From Paulinella micropora (lineage: Eukaryota; Cercozoa; Imbricatea; Euglyphida): a stretch of 37,279 nucleotides of DNA. The position numbers and the translations under genes are program-made. Of this stretch, positions 1 through 10,339 are shown in pieces (within the stretch, counting starts at the first letter, position 1; each line of letters begins with the position of its first letter). Location of the stretch: positions 530,006 through 567,284 of the forward strand of contig BJOX01000204.1 of assembly GCA_009731375.1 (NCBI GenBank), read 5' to 3'. The notes under the pieces are model-generated. The model was not told where the DNA came from, made no database searches, and worked only from the letters and a program-made list of their open reading frames with translations.

Positions 1-34
<34 letters not shown>

Positions 35-317
35 GCTTCACTTTTTCACTTTTGTATCTTTTGATACTCTTCCATTCTACTCTTACGCTTGACCCACTTA
101 TTCCTAGAAGTGGCAAGTATTGTATTATTAAAAGTGTTTGCGCAAAAAAAATATATTTTACGCAAGCACTGTTTTAGTAAAATACTTGCCACTTGTGGGA
201 ATAAGTAGGAAGTTGAAGAGATAAAATGAAAGCGGTATCAAAGAGATACAAAAGAGGATAAAAATGAAGCGTTAAAACTAAAAAAAAAAACTTCAAAAAA
301 AAAAAAAAAAAAAAAAA
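1..317. mobile_element. Foldback / MITE-like palindromic element
   Basis: An imperfect inverted repeat of about 110 bp per arm. The left arm 33-142 (ACGCTTCACTTTTTC..., then CTTATTCCTAGAAGTGGCAA) is matched in reverse complement by 161-274 (TTGCCACTTGTGGGAATAAG..., ending ATGAAGCGTT), with an AT-rich loop at 143-160. The palindrome is framed by a T run (1-32) and A-rich sequence with A runs (275-317), so the outer ends also pair. No ORF lies inside. This structure is typical of nonautonomous foldback or MITE elements. The family and any target-site duplication cannot be named because the left edge is the window end. Confidence 0.7.
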
Positions 318-804
318 CTTCAAGAGCTAAAGGAGAGTGAAGAGGTGTCTTCAAAGATATTATATATTATTAATATTAATATTATTAATAATATTAATAG
401 GTACTACTCAGCTCACTATCCCTTCTGAATCGTTGCAATAAGTGCTGCGTTGCCTGGTCCAGGTTCTCAGCTAGCTAGGGGCTGATTATCGGCACGGTCG
501 GACCCCGCTTGCATCAAAATTGTTGTCACTTCATGACATTGAGAACGCTTCAAGCGTTCTAGTCAACTATTAACTTGATATCAGTCAGACTCTGTAAGGT
601 TAGTATTATTAATACAATATATTAATATTGACATTGCCGCCAAGGATTCGGAAGTGCAGTGATCACTTGAAGTGGCAGCTTAGGACTTGAAGTTGACTAG
701 ATAGGTGATGGGATTAATACAATATAACCGGTACTTCATTTACGGTACCTAGTTTGTTACTTACAATATTAATATCTTAATATATACACTGTATATATAT
801 ATAT

Positions 805-839
<35 letters not shown>

Positions 840-874
840 CAATATTATATATATCATAATATATATATATATAA

Positions 875-905
<31 letters not shown>

Positions 906-936
906 CATATGTAGAGAGCCTCGGAGAGAGAGAGAG
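318..936. other. AT-rich spacer with (AT)n and (GA)n
   Basis: No gene seen. It holds a short ATT/AAT block (about 358-400), unique sequence, an (AT)n tract at about 784-910, and a (GA)n tract starting at 923 that runs into the target site of the copia element. Confidence 0.8.
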
Positions 937-941
937 AGAGT
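937..941. repeat. Target-site duplication, left copy (AGAGT)
   Basis: AGAGT directly before the left LTR is repeated directly after the right LTR (10340-10344). Five bp is the usual copia duplication length. The target was a (GA)n tract. Confidence 0.8.
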
Positions 942-1301
942 CGTTGCAGAAAACCCTCGCGACTCAGGCTTCTGCAAACGGTGACCGGAACTCGGGGCGT
1001 CCCCCTCCTACCGGCCAACTGCTTCCCACGTAAGAGAACTTAACAATACTGAACAATTCCCGCCAGTCCAACTGACGACGTCACACAAAAGATGTACCTC
1101 CAGAAAATGACACACGAAACGACCTGATATGGGCAATAATGGTAATGTTAAAAAGCTAGTGCCACCAGTATCAGAAAAGATACTCTAAATGACTGTATTA
1201 ATAAGTAATAATACTACTAACCGTGATGAACTTCTAAGGCTAACGTATAAAATAGCAATATGGACATAGCTGAGGAGGAAGTGCTAATTTATTATCCAAT
1301 G
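942..1301 (-). repeat. 3' LTR of the copia element
   Basis: Matches 10023-10339 across its length (for example GGAACTCGGGGCGTCCCCCT, CAATTCCCGCCAGTCCAACT and TGACTGTATTAATAAGTAAT in both). It has extra segments absent from the other LTR at about 972-977, 1010-1023 and 1095-1117. In element orientation the ends are CATTGGA...CAACG, not TG...CA. Both LTRs share these ends. Confidence 0.9.
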
Positions 1302-1313
1302 CTCCCCCTTAAT
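1302..1313 (-). other. Polypurine tract (PPT)
   Basis: In element orientation AAGGGGGAG lies directly against the first base of the 3' LTR (CATTGG). This is the expected position and composition of the plus-strand primer of reverse transcription. Confidence 0.8.
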
Positions 1314-1659
1314 TAGATTCCCTTACTAGTCAGTGTCCAACCATACCGTGTTACTAACAACTAGATTAGAAAAATGAGGAAAGCGCAAAGTGAGCTACCC
1401 TACGTCTCCAGTGGAGTTCGGCTATATAGCTGCACTACATCAACTAAAGCGCTACAGGCACAACAGTGCACAAAATAAGACTAAGCGAAAGCAGAGGTGC
1501 TAGCCTACGTCTCCACAGCTTGTGGAGTTCGGCAATCTATATCTATCCCCGGACCACAGGGAACCTGACAAGAGTCCTACCCAAAGTCCACGTTGTAGAA
1601 AGTCTTGCTGTCGGGGGCCCCGGGGTTGTCCCTCTAAGAGGGAGCGGTTCCCCGAGTCT
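1302..1659 (-). other. 3' untranslated region of the copia element
   Basis: No convincing coding sequence. It holds a diverged direct repeat of about 40 bp (1391-1430 and 1498-1542, sharing CTACGTCTCCA and GTGGAGTTCGGC). The second copy includes a perfect 7-bp stem with a 3-nt loop, CTCCACA-GCT-TGTGGAG (1511-1527). Confidence 0.6.
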
Positions 1660-2571
1660 TTAATCCTGGGCCACGTGCCGCACCCGCCGGTCGTAAGGCT
1701 CACCCCGCATAGCCTTAGTGTTTATGTCGGCCAGATTGTCAGTTGAGCCACACCTTCTCGTTGACAACGAGCCCGGCGTCCACCTTCTGGTTGATGATGG
1801 CGCATTGCAGGTCCACATGTCCCAGCTTCCTAGCAAACACATTGCTGTCGGCGAGGTCCAACGCTCCCTGGTTGTCGCCGTACAGGATGGGGGGCTGCCC
1901 CCACCCGTACGGCCCCATGGCGTCCGCGACCCGGCCGTCTGCGATTCCCTGCACAAAGTTCACAATCTTGTCTTGTCCATGATAAGACTCCACCATTGCA
2001 TAAACCTCCGCCTCACATGAGGAGGCTTCGGGTGCCGCTGGCACCAGACGCGCGCCGACCGCCGCCTCTTCTGGGTCCCCGCTGCCGGGCACAGCCGCCA
2101 CCAGCTCGTCGCTCAGCGCTCGCGCCTTCTCTTCCACACGCGCACGCAGGGCCGCGTCCTTCGGGAGGACCACCGACACGTTCCGTTTCATGCAGAAGGG
2201 GAGCACTGAGCCACCCATAAAGAAGTGAAAGCCCGCCAACCGGGCGCGACGATCTTCCGGCGTACCCTTCCAACTTGAGTCGGCCCACGACATCAAGTGG
2301 GTGCCGTTCGCTTTANNNNNNNNNNTAAGCGGGCGCCGTTCGCTTTAGTAAAGCGAATGCCTTTTGAACGCGTACCGTTAAGGTACCGCACAACCTGCTC
2401 GGCTTGCTGATAATTGAACAACTCGGGCTTGGAGGCATGGGTCGCTACCTCCCCGAGCGGGCCCAACACCTCATGCCGAGTTATAAGTGTCCACAAGAGG
2501 ACACCTACGATGTGCTGCGGCGAGAACTGCTCTAACACGGACTGCTTTCCGGCCCGCACCCCCGGCATCAA
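1660..2571 (-). pseudogene. copia pol: end of reverse transcriptase and RNase H (frameshifted)
   Basis: The C-terminal part of the copia polyprotein. Reading 2571 downward gives the region between reverse transcriptase and RNase H, with the hallmark VVRYLNGT (compare LRYLKGT in copia). After the N gap at 2316-2325 the frame changes and RNase H begins: SWADSSWKG (the SDADWAG position), then SSCEAEVYAM (the SSTEAEY position), LYGDNQGALDLA and KLGHVDLQ (the KHIDI position). A second shift near 1745 restores NLADINTKAM, the conserved ADI-TK end of copia RNase H, with a stop at 1660. RNase H would remove the RNA template and process primers in the particle. Two frame breaks make this copy defective unless they are sequencing errors. 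Confidence 0.9.
2316..2325. other. Assembly gap (10 N) with duplicated flanks
   Basis: GCCGTTCGCTTTA occurs on both sides of the gap. The protein on either side also repeats (TKANG...), so the gap probably hides an unmerged contig overlap rather than missing sequence. Confidence 0.7.
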
Positions 2572-2706
2572 CCACGGCGAGTCGACAGTAGCTAGACCGG
2601 TGCACTGGAGCTTCTCAACGGCCTCCTTAAAGCTTGATAAAGTCCTCCTGCGAGATCTTGATCGTACGGCCTAACCGACAGTCTTCCTTATCTTCGATGT
2701 TCAAGC

Positions 2707-3884
2707 CTACCACCCCGGTTGGCGCCTCTTGCTTAAGACCCTAAAGGCCTTCTTACCAGCAGCTAAGAACTCTGCTTCTACATCCTTACCACTGAACGCT
2801 CCCATCATGTCGTCGACGTGCACGAACACAAAGTCCGGTTTATCCTTACCGGGTAGCCAGCGCCAAAAGAAGCAAGGAAAAGCGACATGAGCCTTAAAGC
2901 CCAAACCTTCTAAGAACGGGACTAGCTTGTACCGCCACCATTTGCGGCCCGCGTCCGGTCTGTCATAGAGGGCTTCAAGCATTTCCCACACATACCCCGG
3001 CTCTTCTAAACCAAACGGTGGTACGATGTAACTGGGGCGATACCCCTGCTCAGCTGCAGACGCCTCTGTGTATGCGGTGCCAACGTCCCACTTTGACAAG
3101 ACTAAGCCAAAGAACACTGTTAGGGCGAAAAGCATCAAGATGGTAAGGGCACACGGGGTTGGGAAGTCCCGTTTCCCAAAATGTCATCACTGTATCATGG
3201 AAAACCCCTTCGCCGTCCATCGGCTTTTGAACTTTAGGATCTCTCCCCCTGCCTCTTTGGTGGCATCAACGAACCGCCCTTCACAAATGTCTTTCTTGTC
3301 TACTAAGTCGGCTCGGACTCTCCGGAAGCAACCTTTCTCCCAGAGCGTAGCCATCTCTTCGGCTCGGGCGTCGTCCCAGTACCCTAGCTCGTCGGCTTGC
3401 TTCTCACTCACCGGTCTAGTGAACGTGGCGGCATGTGCGGTCTCCGGACCATCGGCAAGGTACTTGACGATCTCCGAGTCCAACATATGGTCTGGGGAGT
3501 CGTCATCCTCAAACTTTACCCAATGGGCTGGTCCGTTCTTCTTCTGCTGGCAGCTTCTTAACCCATATAGGTTCACTCACGTCTTGCACCTGACCGCGTC
3601 GGACCTTGCCCCGAAAACCCACCCCAGTAGGTCTCCTTGGCCCAAGCCCAGCCCCACTGAGTGGCTGGGGTCTCCACCCACCTTCCCTTCAACTGCCCTA
3701 TTGTTTCCGGGTCGGGATCGGGGGCTTCTTTCTCGGCTTTCACGGTTTCCTGCTCAGAGGTCGCTTCCTCCACTTCGCCGTCGGAATCGGAGCTGTCAAG
3801 CTCCCCCTGATCCGGGGCCTTCTTACCTTCACCGGGATCGGTCACCCCCACGGTCCCGGGGCTTTGGGACAAACAGCTGCTCAA
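2707..3884 (-). pseudogene. copia pol: acidic linker and reverse transcriptase (RVT_2), broken
   Basis: Begins with an acidic linker (DSSDSDGEVEEATSEQE) at 3884-3573. It is followed in another frame by the start of the copia reverse transcriptase: EEMATLWEKGCFRRV, then LKFKSRWTAKGF (position of the conserved KARLVAKGF). Two tandem in-frame TGA codons follow at 3181-3186. In the same frame after the stops come SKWDVGTAYTEA (motif A, DVxxAF-like), RKWWRYKLVPFLEGLGF and FVHVDDMMGAF (about 2809-2830), which is the catalytic YVDD motif with His in place of Tyr. The DV and DD aspartates are intact. The enzyme would copy the element RNA into cDNA. Confidence 0.92.
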
Positions 3885-4509
3885 GGGCGCCGTCTTCCAC
3901 TAACGGGTCTCCCTTGAACGGCTCCAAGCTCAGGCCCTTCTTCTCCCAGAGGGGTTGCAACAAAGGCCAGGCTGGCTGGTTGTCGTCAAAGTTCTTGACG
4001 TTTCGCCATGGGAACACCCTACCTTCACACAGGATCAAGTGTGCGGAATACTCAAAACTCAGCCCTAACCAGGCGGCCATGTGCGTCCGGCTCTCGTCAT
4101 GTCCTAACCTGCCCTCGATGACCATGTGGCATAGACACCCAAAAGCATGAAGGTAAGCTATCCAATTTACCTTCCTTTCACGGGGCATCAGCTCAAACAT
4201 CCGGACCTCACCACCGGATCGCTTCGGTGAAAGGTTGTGCGAGAGGATAGCGTGCTGCCACGCATATCCCAAGAGTTCATAGGGCAGCTGAGCGTTAACC
4301 AGGTTATGGCGCGCTTTGCGCCAAAAGTCACGTTGGGACACTTCGGCATAGGCGTTCTTGTTGTGTTCGTTGAGGGTGTTGATCCTCTTCCTCACTCCCC
4401 TGTCCCGGACTAGCTCTTTGAAGTCAGCTGAGATATGCTCACCGTCTACCCGGACTTCCTTCACCTTCTTGCCGCTTTGCGTCTCAATGAAGTTTATGCA
4501 TTCCCGCAT
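3829..4509 (-). pseudogene. copia pol: integrase catalytic core
   Basis: 226 codons. EVRVDGEHISADFKELV carries the second catalytic Asp (the D-x-G-x-EF position). About 36 residues later AYAEVSQRDFWRKARH carries the catalytic Glu (the GVAERxNRTL position). The first Asp lies in the upstream frame (AVAFDKSG, near 4620). Downstream are ELLGYAWQHA and NWIAYLHAFGCLCHMVI, the usual copia integrase C-terminal features (compare FGCxxxV). It overlaps the upstream frame (4494-4509), so a one-base frameshift separates the two halves of the DDE domain. Confidence 0.9.
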
Positions 4510-6104
4510 CGCACTTGTGGTGCCGCGGTGCCATCATTTAGAAGGAGGCCAAATGCATACCCGGTGTTAGCCTCAATTCCCACCATGCCGTACCAAAACC
4601 CCCCATAGAGGGGTTTGCGTAGGCACCCGGACTTGTCGAATGCCACGGCTTCGAACTTCCCTACCTGTGTCAACTGGTTGCTTGCCGGGTGGTTCACTTT
4701 TCCCCCTTTGGCGGCTGGGCACTCCTTACACTGTTTTACCGCTTGCTCATGGGTTTTGTCACCCACTATCTTGATCCCGTACGCTTCACTGATGAGGCGC
4801 TGCATGCCGTTTCCGGGCCCTCCGAACTTCTGGTGAAGTTGTTCACTAGTCAACTCCGTGACCTTAGCCATTTCCTTTCCAAAGAAAGCTCTAGCCTCAA
4901 TCTTATCCGCGGCCAGCTCTTGGTCGGTGGACGTCACGAAACGCCACACTTTGTCCTTGGCGTCTAGGTAAAGGACCCCGGCCTTGAGCTCTGGGGAAAT
5001 GTCCGGTAGCCGGGCCTTAGTGATGTATCCCTCTCCCTTCTTGTTGAGAACTACACTGTAACCTTCTTTGGCTAACTGAGGCCCAGAGACTAAGGTTTCA
5101 TCTATGTTGGGGCTAACCCACACACTACCTAGATGTAACCTGTTCTTTTCCCCCTTTCCGTTCACGGTCGTCATGTCTAATGAGCCCTTCTTAGTCAAGG
5201 TAGTCTCCCCGTTGACAGTATCTACCCGTTTCATCCCTCGCTGAATGTTGAACAAGCGTTGTTCAGCTCCGGCCGGCACAAAGTGCAACGTAGCTCCCGA
5301 ATCGAACATGGGGTCTTTGTCCGCACTCCGTCCTAGGAGGGCCTGTTCTGCTAGCCGAATATCATTAGCCATCCATCCGCGTTCGGTCATGAAACGAACT
5401 AGGTCGTCAACCGGGTCAGCTTCTCCCTCGGCTTCCGGCAAACTTGCGTATTCCTTCTCTAGTACGCTCTCACCGCCGACCACCCTCTCTCGGACTCTGA
5501 ACGGCTTAGTACGAGGTTGAAACCCGGCGGCACTATTTGCTGCTGCTCCTTCTACGGCCCAATGTCTCGGCCACCTAGGCTTGTTCATGGGATACTCACT
5601 CCCCTGCGCCCAGTCGTACAACAGCCTAGTCCACTCTCCCCACCTGTTCCGGAAGTCAGCTTCATCTTTTTCTTCCTCACCGCTCAACGCCGGACGATGC
5701 AACCGGCGCATCTCCTCTTGCTGCTCTGCCACGGCTCGGAGTCGACTCTCTCGCTCTCCGGTACCTAGTCGGGTAGGACTATCAGGCTCAGCTGAGGTTG
5801 AGTGGGCCGTAGACGGACCGGTACTAGTAGTAGGGGGTAACAGAGAAGTCACCTTTCGGTCTGCAGGGGGTACCGTCTTAGCATGGGACGCAAACCAGGG
5901 CATCCCACTCACGGACGCTCGGACCGTCTCAAGGAAGCCAAACGCACGAGCGCCCACTGACCTACGCCTATTGCTTGGGCTGGTGGAGGGCGTAGTCACC
6001 GGATTGCTATCGGTCCCGGCGGTAGCATTCCCACCACCGGGTTCGGCATCAACATTAGGGTCAGGACCTATGGGGGACGGCACCCTTACCGGAGCTCTAC
6101 CCAC
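4494..6104 (-). pseudogene. copia pol: protease, pre-integrase zinc domain and integrase N-terminus
   Basis: 536 codons starting MGRAPVRVPSP. Residues 1-130 are Pro/Ser/Thr-rich linker and about 140-265 are charged. PMFDSGATLHFVP at about 266-278 (DSG at 5303-5295) is the aspartic protease active site, followed by a normal-length protease region (about 100 residues). The pre-integrase domain reads LHQKFGGPGNG...CKECPAAKGGK: one His and the CxxC pair are present, but the second His of the usual HHCC motif (LGHP) is Gly. The integrase begins at KFEAVAFDKSGCL with the first catalytic Asp. The upstream part (6105-6436) continues in other frames with acidic sequence such as DVEDEPPEMQPDAD. Confidence 0.9.
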
Positions 6105-6435
6105 GTCTCAATCTCTAGCCGGGGACTCTTCAACTTCACGCTCCCCTTCCCCGTCGGATTCCGAGGATGGATCGGCATCAGGCTGCATCTCCGGGGGCTC
6201 ATCTTCCACGTCCGCCAAACCATCGGGTTGGTAGTCCTCCGGGCCGGGCCTCACCTTCACCCCATGTACCTTTTCCCTTTTGCTTTGAATAAAGATTTCA
6301 GGTTTTGGCTCATGATACCACTACCAGCCTCAGCCGGCTCGGCCTTTGAACCAATCTCAACCTTCGGGGCAGGTACCGCGGACGGCCCGCTCGCCCCGCT
6401 AGGTCTACCCTTACTCTCTCCACGGGGGTTGGGTG

Positions 6436-7037
6436 CTACCGGACGGAGGGAGTACCCTTCACCTCTTGGGCGCGTACAGGCACCGATTCTACGGGCGGGG
6501 GCACAACTCCCCCACGAGGGGGGGATACTCCACCTCTGAAGTACATATGCTTCGCTCGGGCACCGGCCTGAGGTTCATGTTGGCGGTACACCTTCCGCCA
6601 TGAGGGTACACTAGACGCCTCCCATGTTACCGGTTGTCGGCTAATGACCCATTCGGTGAACTGTCCGGGTTCACGGGGCTTTGCATAGTGGATCATGGGC
6701 AAGAGGGACCGGTTCCACGGGATACCCCGCTTCGCGGCTTCGTGTCTCACTATGGCCTCAACCATTAGGGGATGACTCCCACTTTCGATTAAAATTTGGG
6801 CTTCTAACCCCGTTCTCCCATCTCGCACATTAGAGCCAGATGATCCCTTCGTGCTATGTCGGCTGCCCACCGGCGCAAGGCATATTCTCTCTCTTGCTTG
6901 GCTCGCTGGTACTGATGCTCAACGCAATAGTCGCTATCGATGAGAGTGGCTGCCTTAATCCTAAGGCTGTTGAAGGCAGACTCAAGGTCCTTCCTCGGGC
7001 TACGCACCGGCGCTTTCCTTCCGCTACGCCATGGCAT
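6436..7037 (-). pseudogene. copia gag-pol linker region, frameshifted
   Basis: Continuation of the polyprotein in two frames. 7037-6804 reads as a charged helix (KDLESAFNSLRIKAATLIDS..., QRAKQEREYALRRWAADIAR). 6870-6436 continues with LEAQILIESGSHPLMVEAI and ends in a Pro/Gly-rich stretch. Both frame changes (near 7035 and 6810) fall at GGGG runs and both need one extra base to restore the frame. I recognise no domain here. Confidence 0.7.
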
Positions 7038-8218
7038 CGCCCCTCATTCATCTTATCTATGTCGGCATCATCCTCAAGCAAGATCTCAAGACTGTTCTCG
7101 TCCTCCGGTGGTATGATCGGCTCGGGAAGGTTGGCACCCCCGGGTTTAGCCATGAGTGCTTTGTCTTTCGACTTGCCGGTTAGGAACTTTACCATCTGAG
7201 CTAAGGCTACGCCCGGCTCCTCATCCTCGGAGTCATCGCTATCACTCCCCCCTTTTGAGCCTTTTGCTGCCTCGCCCTTCTCCTTTCGGCCTTTGTCCGG
7301 GCACTTGCTCAACTTGTGCTTGCCCCCGCACAACCGGCACTTCTTGCTGCACTTCCCGGCGATATGCCCCTTTTCAAAGCAGTTAAAGCACTTTGGCCCC
7401 TTGCTCTTCTCGCTCTTCTTGCTTTTCTCTCTCTTGGGGGTGTCTGCCGGTTTGGGAGGGGTCTTCTTGGCTTTGGTGGGGTCATGCTCAAACCTACATT
7501 TGTCGGCCCATCTACACTCCCCCTGTTTGTCCCACAAGAAACACACCCCTCTCACCTTCCCTCCAACATGGAGGTAGCGGCAGGAGGCCCCACGAGTGCA
7601 TTTGCCTTCCTTGCTGAGGAGCCAGCACTCGTCCTTGGGTTTTCCTTTTCCGGCCTTGCGAGCTGCCAAACCTTTCTCTGTGAAACTAGTCACTTCGGCC
7701 CGGTCAAACTTCTTGTCTAGCTCCAGGGCACGATCTTGCACAAACCTCCACCAGGAGGCAAAGTCCCACTTGAACTGCTTACGGTTCAGTTCAGCCATTT
7801 CAACCCAGACTTGCCACGCTTTCTTCATCCTAGAGTCAGATTGCTTTGGGCCCACTAACGCATCCTTCACTATTTGCTGCATCCGGTCATCGGTTGGGGC
7901 TTGGCCATAATCAGCCAACCAGTCTCTCCTGGCGTTCAAGTCTACACACTGACCGACGTACTGTTGCTTACTCGTAAAGAGGAAGTCATTCAGTTCCTTC
8001 ACCTTGTCCTGAACATCAGAGGGGTCGGCTTTCTTGTACCGGGCTAGCAGTCTGTCCCACAGTGCTTTAGGGTTTTGGCCAAAGGTCAGCTTCTCCGGGT
8101 CAGCTAAGTCACGCACTAGGCTCTTCGCCTCATCCCCGAGCATGTCATAGATGATATTGAACACCCTCTCCTTTTGCTTGCTCATCTCAGCAAGTACACT
8201 AGCGTCATAGGCCATCAC
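6854..8218 (-). pseudogene. copia Gag with two CCCH and two CCHC zinc fingers
   Basis: An open stretch of 454 codons, the last ~60 of which are past a frameshift. Residues 1-175 are helical, with a pattern like the copia Gag core (LGDEAKSLVRDLADPEKLTF, KALWDRLLARYKKAD, VQDKVKELNDF). Then come two CCCH fingers with C-x8-C-x5-C-x3-H spacing (C198-H217 and C226-H245). These are followed by a retroviral-type knuckle CX2CX4HX4C (C277-C290) and a shortened knuckle CX2CX3HX4C (C294-C306), joined by Lys-rich linkers. An acidic Ser/Asp stretch follows (SDSDDSEDEEPG). Gag forms the particle and packages the RNA, and the fingers are the expected RNA-binding part. The start at 8218 is only the first Met after the gap at 8225-8234. 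The real Gag starts upstream. Confidence 0.88.
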
Positions 8219-8321
8219 CTGTCGNNNNNNNNNNAACCAGCACGATCAGCACCCCCTAGTGGGGTTTTGACCTTAGAGGGGTCCGTCTGTCCTCGGGAGG
8301 CCCCACTCTTGCTGTCGCCCT

Positions 8322-8870
8322 CTAAGTCTGAGCACTTGCCAGTTGACAGCCTAGGTTTGTCAGTGCTAGCATACCCACTAGAGTAGAGGTCAGAGGTGTG
8401 CCGGTCTTCATCTTCCTCCTCCTCCTCCTTTCCTTCTTCAGTCTCAGTGGTTGGTTTATCTTTCGGACTGCCAAATACCGGTTTGTAACTCTTGGCTGGG
8501 GTTTTCTGTTCTTCCNNNNNNNNNNCTCAAGGTTTGGAGCTTTCGGTTTGGGGTTGGGCATGGGCCACAGGCGAGTAGAACCCTTGGCTTTGTCCTCGAA
8601 GTATTTCTTTACTACTTCTTCGTCCAAGTCAGCCCAGTTATTCCACTCTGGTATCTCTTTCCAAGCTAGTATAAAGGGGGGCACCTCTCTACCCGTAAGC
8701 TGTATCCCTAATACATTTTCGCGATGTACATATTGTTTGTGGGCGTCAGCACCCTGCAGCACTTCCTTAGGGGCCTTAGCATTACAGCTTTGCACTACCT
8801 GCCTATGCAATAGGATCCATGACTCTTTGCCGGTGAACGTAATCTTATTGTCTTTCTTACTCGTAGTCAT
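8322..8870 (-). pseudogene. copia Gag N-terminus
   Basis: Starts at the ATG 8870-8868 (MTTSKKDNKITFTGKESW), the first good start after the leader. The sequence resembles the N-terminal part of copia Gag (FTGKESWILLHRQVVQ, ENVLGIQLTGREVPPFI, IPEWNNWADLDEEVVKKYF). A 10-N gap at 8516-8525 interrupts it. Beyond the gap the plausible frame is a different one and reads as acidic linker (TETEEGKEEEEEDEDRHTSD, 8515-8235) up to the next gap, so the frame drawn to 8322 is probably wrong after the gap. Confidence 0.75.
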
Positions 8871-9111
8871 TTCTAAGCACCGTCAGTCTCGAACAGACAC
8901 ACGCTCCACACACACACACACTTACACACAGCACACAGCTATGCTCTCTACTTGCCAAATAGAGATAGGGTCACGCTATGCTTACGCTGTTCTGATGGCA
9001 AAGACACAGGCAAGCAACCACACACACCCACACAGAGAGAACACAACAAAGGCCACGAGCAGACTCACACACACTACACAGAATAGTGTTTTGCTTGTCC
9101 ACACCACCCTT

Positions 9112-9167
<56 letters not shown>

Positions 9168-10010
9168 AACCACGTGTGTTACCACTGTCTAATGCTCAAA
9201 CTACACTGAGGCTACCTCAGCTACCACCTTTGATAGCTTTCCACCTACTAGCAGCTCTATCTGCAAAGTCAGTTCTTCAACCTACCTAGGTTTGTAGTTG
9301 TCTTGGTACAACCACCTAAACACTCACCTTTCGCTCCTCCCCTCGTGTCCTATGCACGGTTCTTCAGAGCTCACGCCCTCACCACACCTCTCTCTCTCAC
9401 TCCTCACACAGTCACAACAGCGACACAAGGAGTACATGCGATGATGCAGTACGAATGCGACAATAACTTAGCAAGGTAAGCTTTTGTGTCCCATGGGCCA
9501 GGGGTGCTCAATCCACCAGTTACCACGGCACTGAAAATCACAACTGGCCTACTGCTCAACAATAACTTTGTAATGTAGGTTGTTGTGTCCCGTGGGCCGG
9601 GGGTGCTCAATCCCGCCAGTTACCACGGCAAACTCACAACGTGCCTACTGCTTTGTACTCTGGCTTTGCAACTTGTTGTGTCCGTGGTAGTGGGTGCTCA
9701 ATCCCAACTGACACCACGTCCGACACAACTGGCCACGTCACCGAGCTGACAAAAGCACAACACCCTTTAGGAGGCTCACCCTCCCGCACTGCGCCCTGTA
9801 CGCTTCGGTGTCTTGCTCTCTGTCCTGACCCACACCTTGCCCTTGCGCGGCACACCAGCAAAGCAGAGCGTGGGTAGTGTCTACAGTGATCAGCTGTAGC
9901 CACACAATTTGAAAATGCGCACTTTCCTGTAATGGGGTCACGTAAGGTGGACCCCTCACCCCTTTAACGAAGGTTCTCCTCTGCGATCCGTTGCACAGGT
10001 CACGCTCCAA
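8871..10010 (-). other. Long 5' leader of the copia element with tandem repeats
   Basis: About 1.1 kb between primer binding site and gag without a convincing ORF. It contains a (CA)n-rich patch (8900-8940), a (CT)n tract (9115-9163) and three diverged direct repeats. The repeat cores are at 9485-9530, 9584-9630 and 9677-9718, with plus-strand consensus TGTGTCC...GGGTGCTCAATCC...CAGTTACCACG. Copia leaders commonly hold packaging and translation signals. These repeats are a candidate, but that is inference. Confidence 0.6.
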
Positions 10011-10022
10011 GGCTCGATAACA
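10011..10022 (-). other. Primer binding site (initiator tRNA-Met-like)
   Basis: In element orientation TGTTATCGAGCC directly follows the 5' LTR. It resembles the common copia primer binding site TGGTATCAGAGC (3' end of initiator tRNA-Met), with one substitution and one missing base. Confidence 0.65.
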
Positions 10023-10339
10023 CGTTGGGAGAAAACCCTCGCGACTTCTGCAAACGGCGACCGGAACTCGGGGCGTCCCCCTCCTTCCCACGTAAAAGAA
10101 TTTAACAATACTGAACAATTCCCGCCAGTCCAACTGACGACGTCACACAAAAGATGTACACGGCCTGATATGGGCAATAATGATAATGGTAAAAAGCTAG
10201 TGACACCAGTACCAGAAAAGGTACTCTAAATGACTGTATTAATAAGTAATAATACTACTAACCGTAACGAATAAGGCTAACGTATAAAATAGGAATATGA
10301 ACATAGCTGAGGAGGAAGGGTCTAATTAATTGTCCAATG
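10023..10339 (-). repeat. 5' LTR of the copia element
   Basis: 317 bp, homologous to 942-1301. The element-orientation start is CATTGGA and the end CAACG. The primer binding site abuts one side and the target duplication AGAGT (10340-10344) the other. It would hold the Pol II promoter of the element. No promoter box was assigned. Confidence 0.9.

Larger units (their letters stand above)
942..10339 (-). mobile_element. Ty1/copia LTR retrotransposon, full length, decayed
   Basis: About 9.4 kb, bounded by two related LTRs and an identical 5-bp duplication. In element orientation (minus strand) the order is 5' LTR (10339-10023), primer binding site, 1.1-kb leader, gag, protease, integrase, reverse transcriptase, RNase H, short 3' UTR, polypurine tract and 3' LTR (1301-942). 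Integrase before reverse transcriptase is the copia order. The reading frame is interrupted by several single-base frameshifts, stops and three 10-N gaps, so this copy is probably non-autonomous as assembled. The LTRs differ by several indels (360 versus 317 bp), which fits an old insertion. Confidence 0.95.

Noticed and set aside
3068-4150. Plus-strand 360-codon open frame over the copia pol region
   Set aside because: It is the antisense shadow of the integrase and RT frames, which carry all the conserved motifs.
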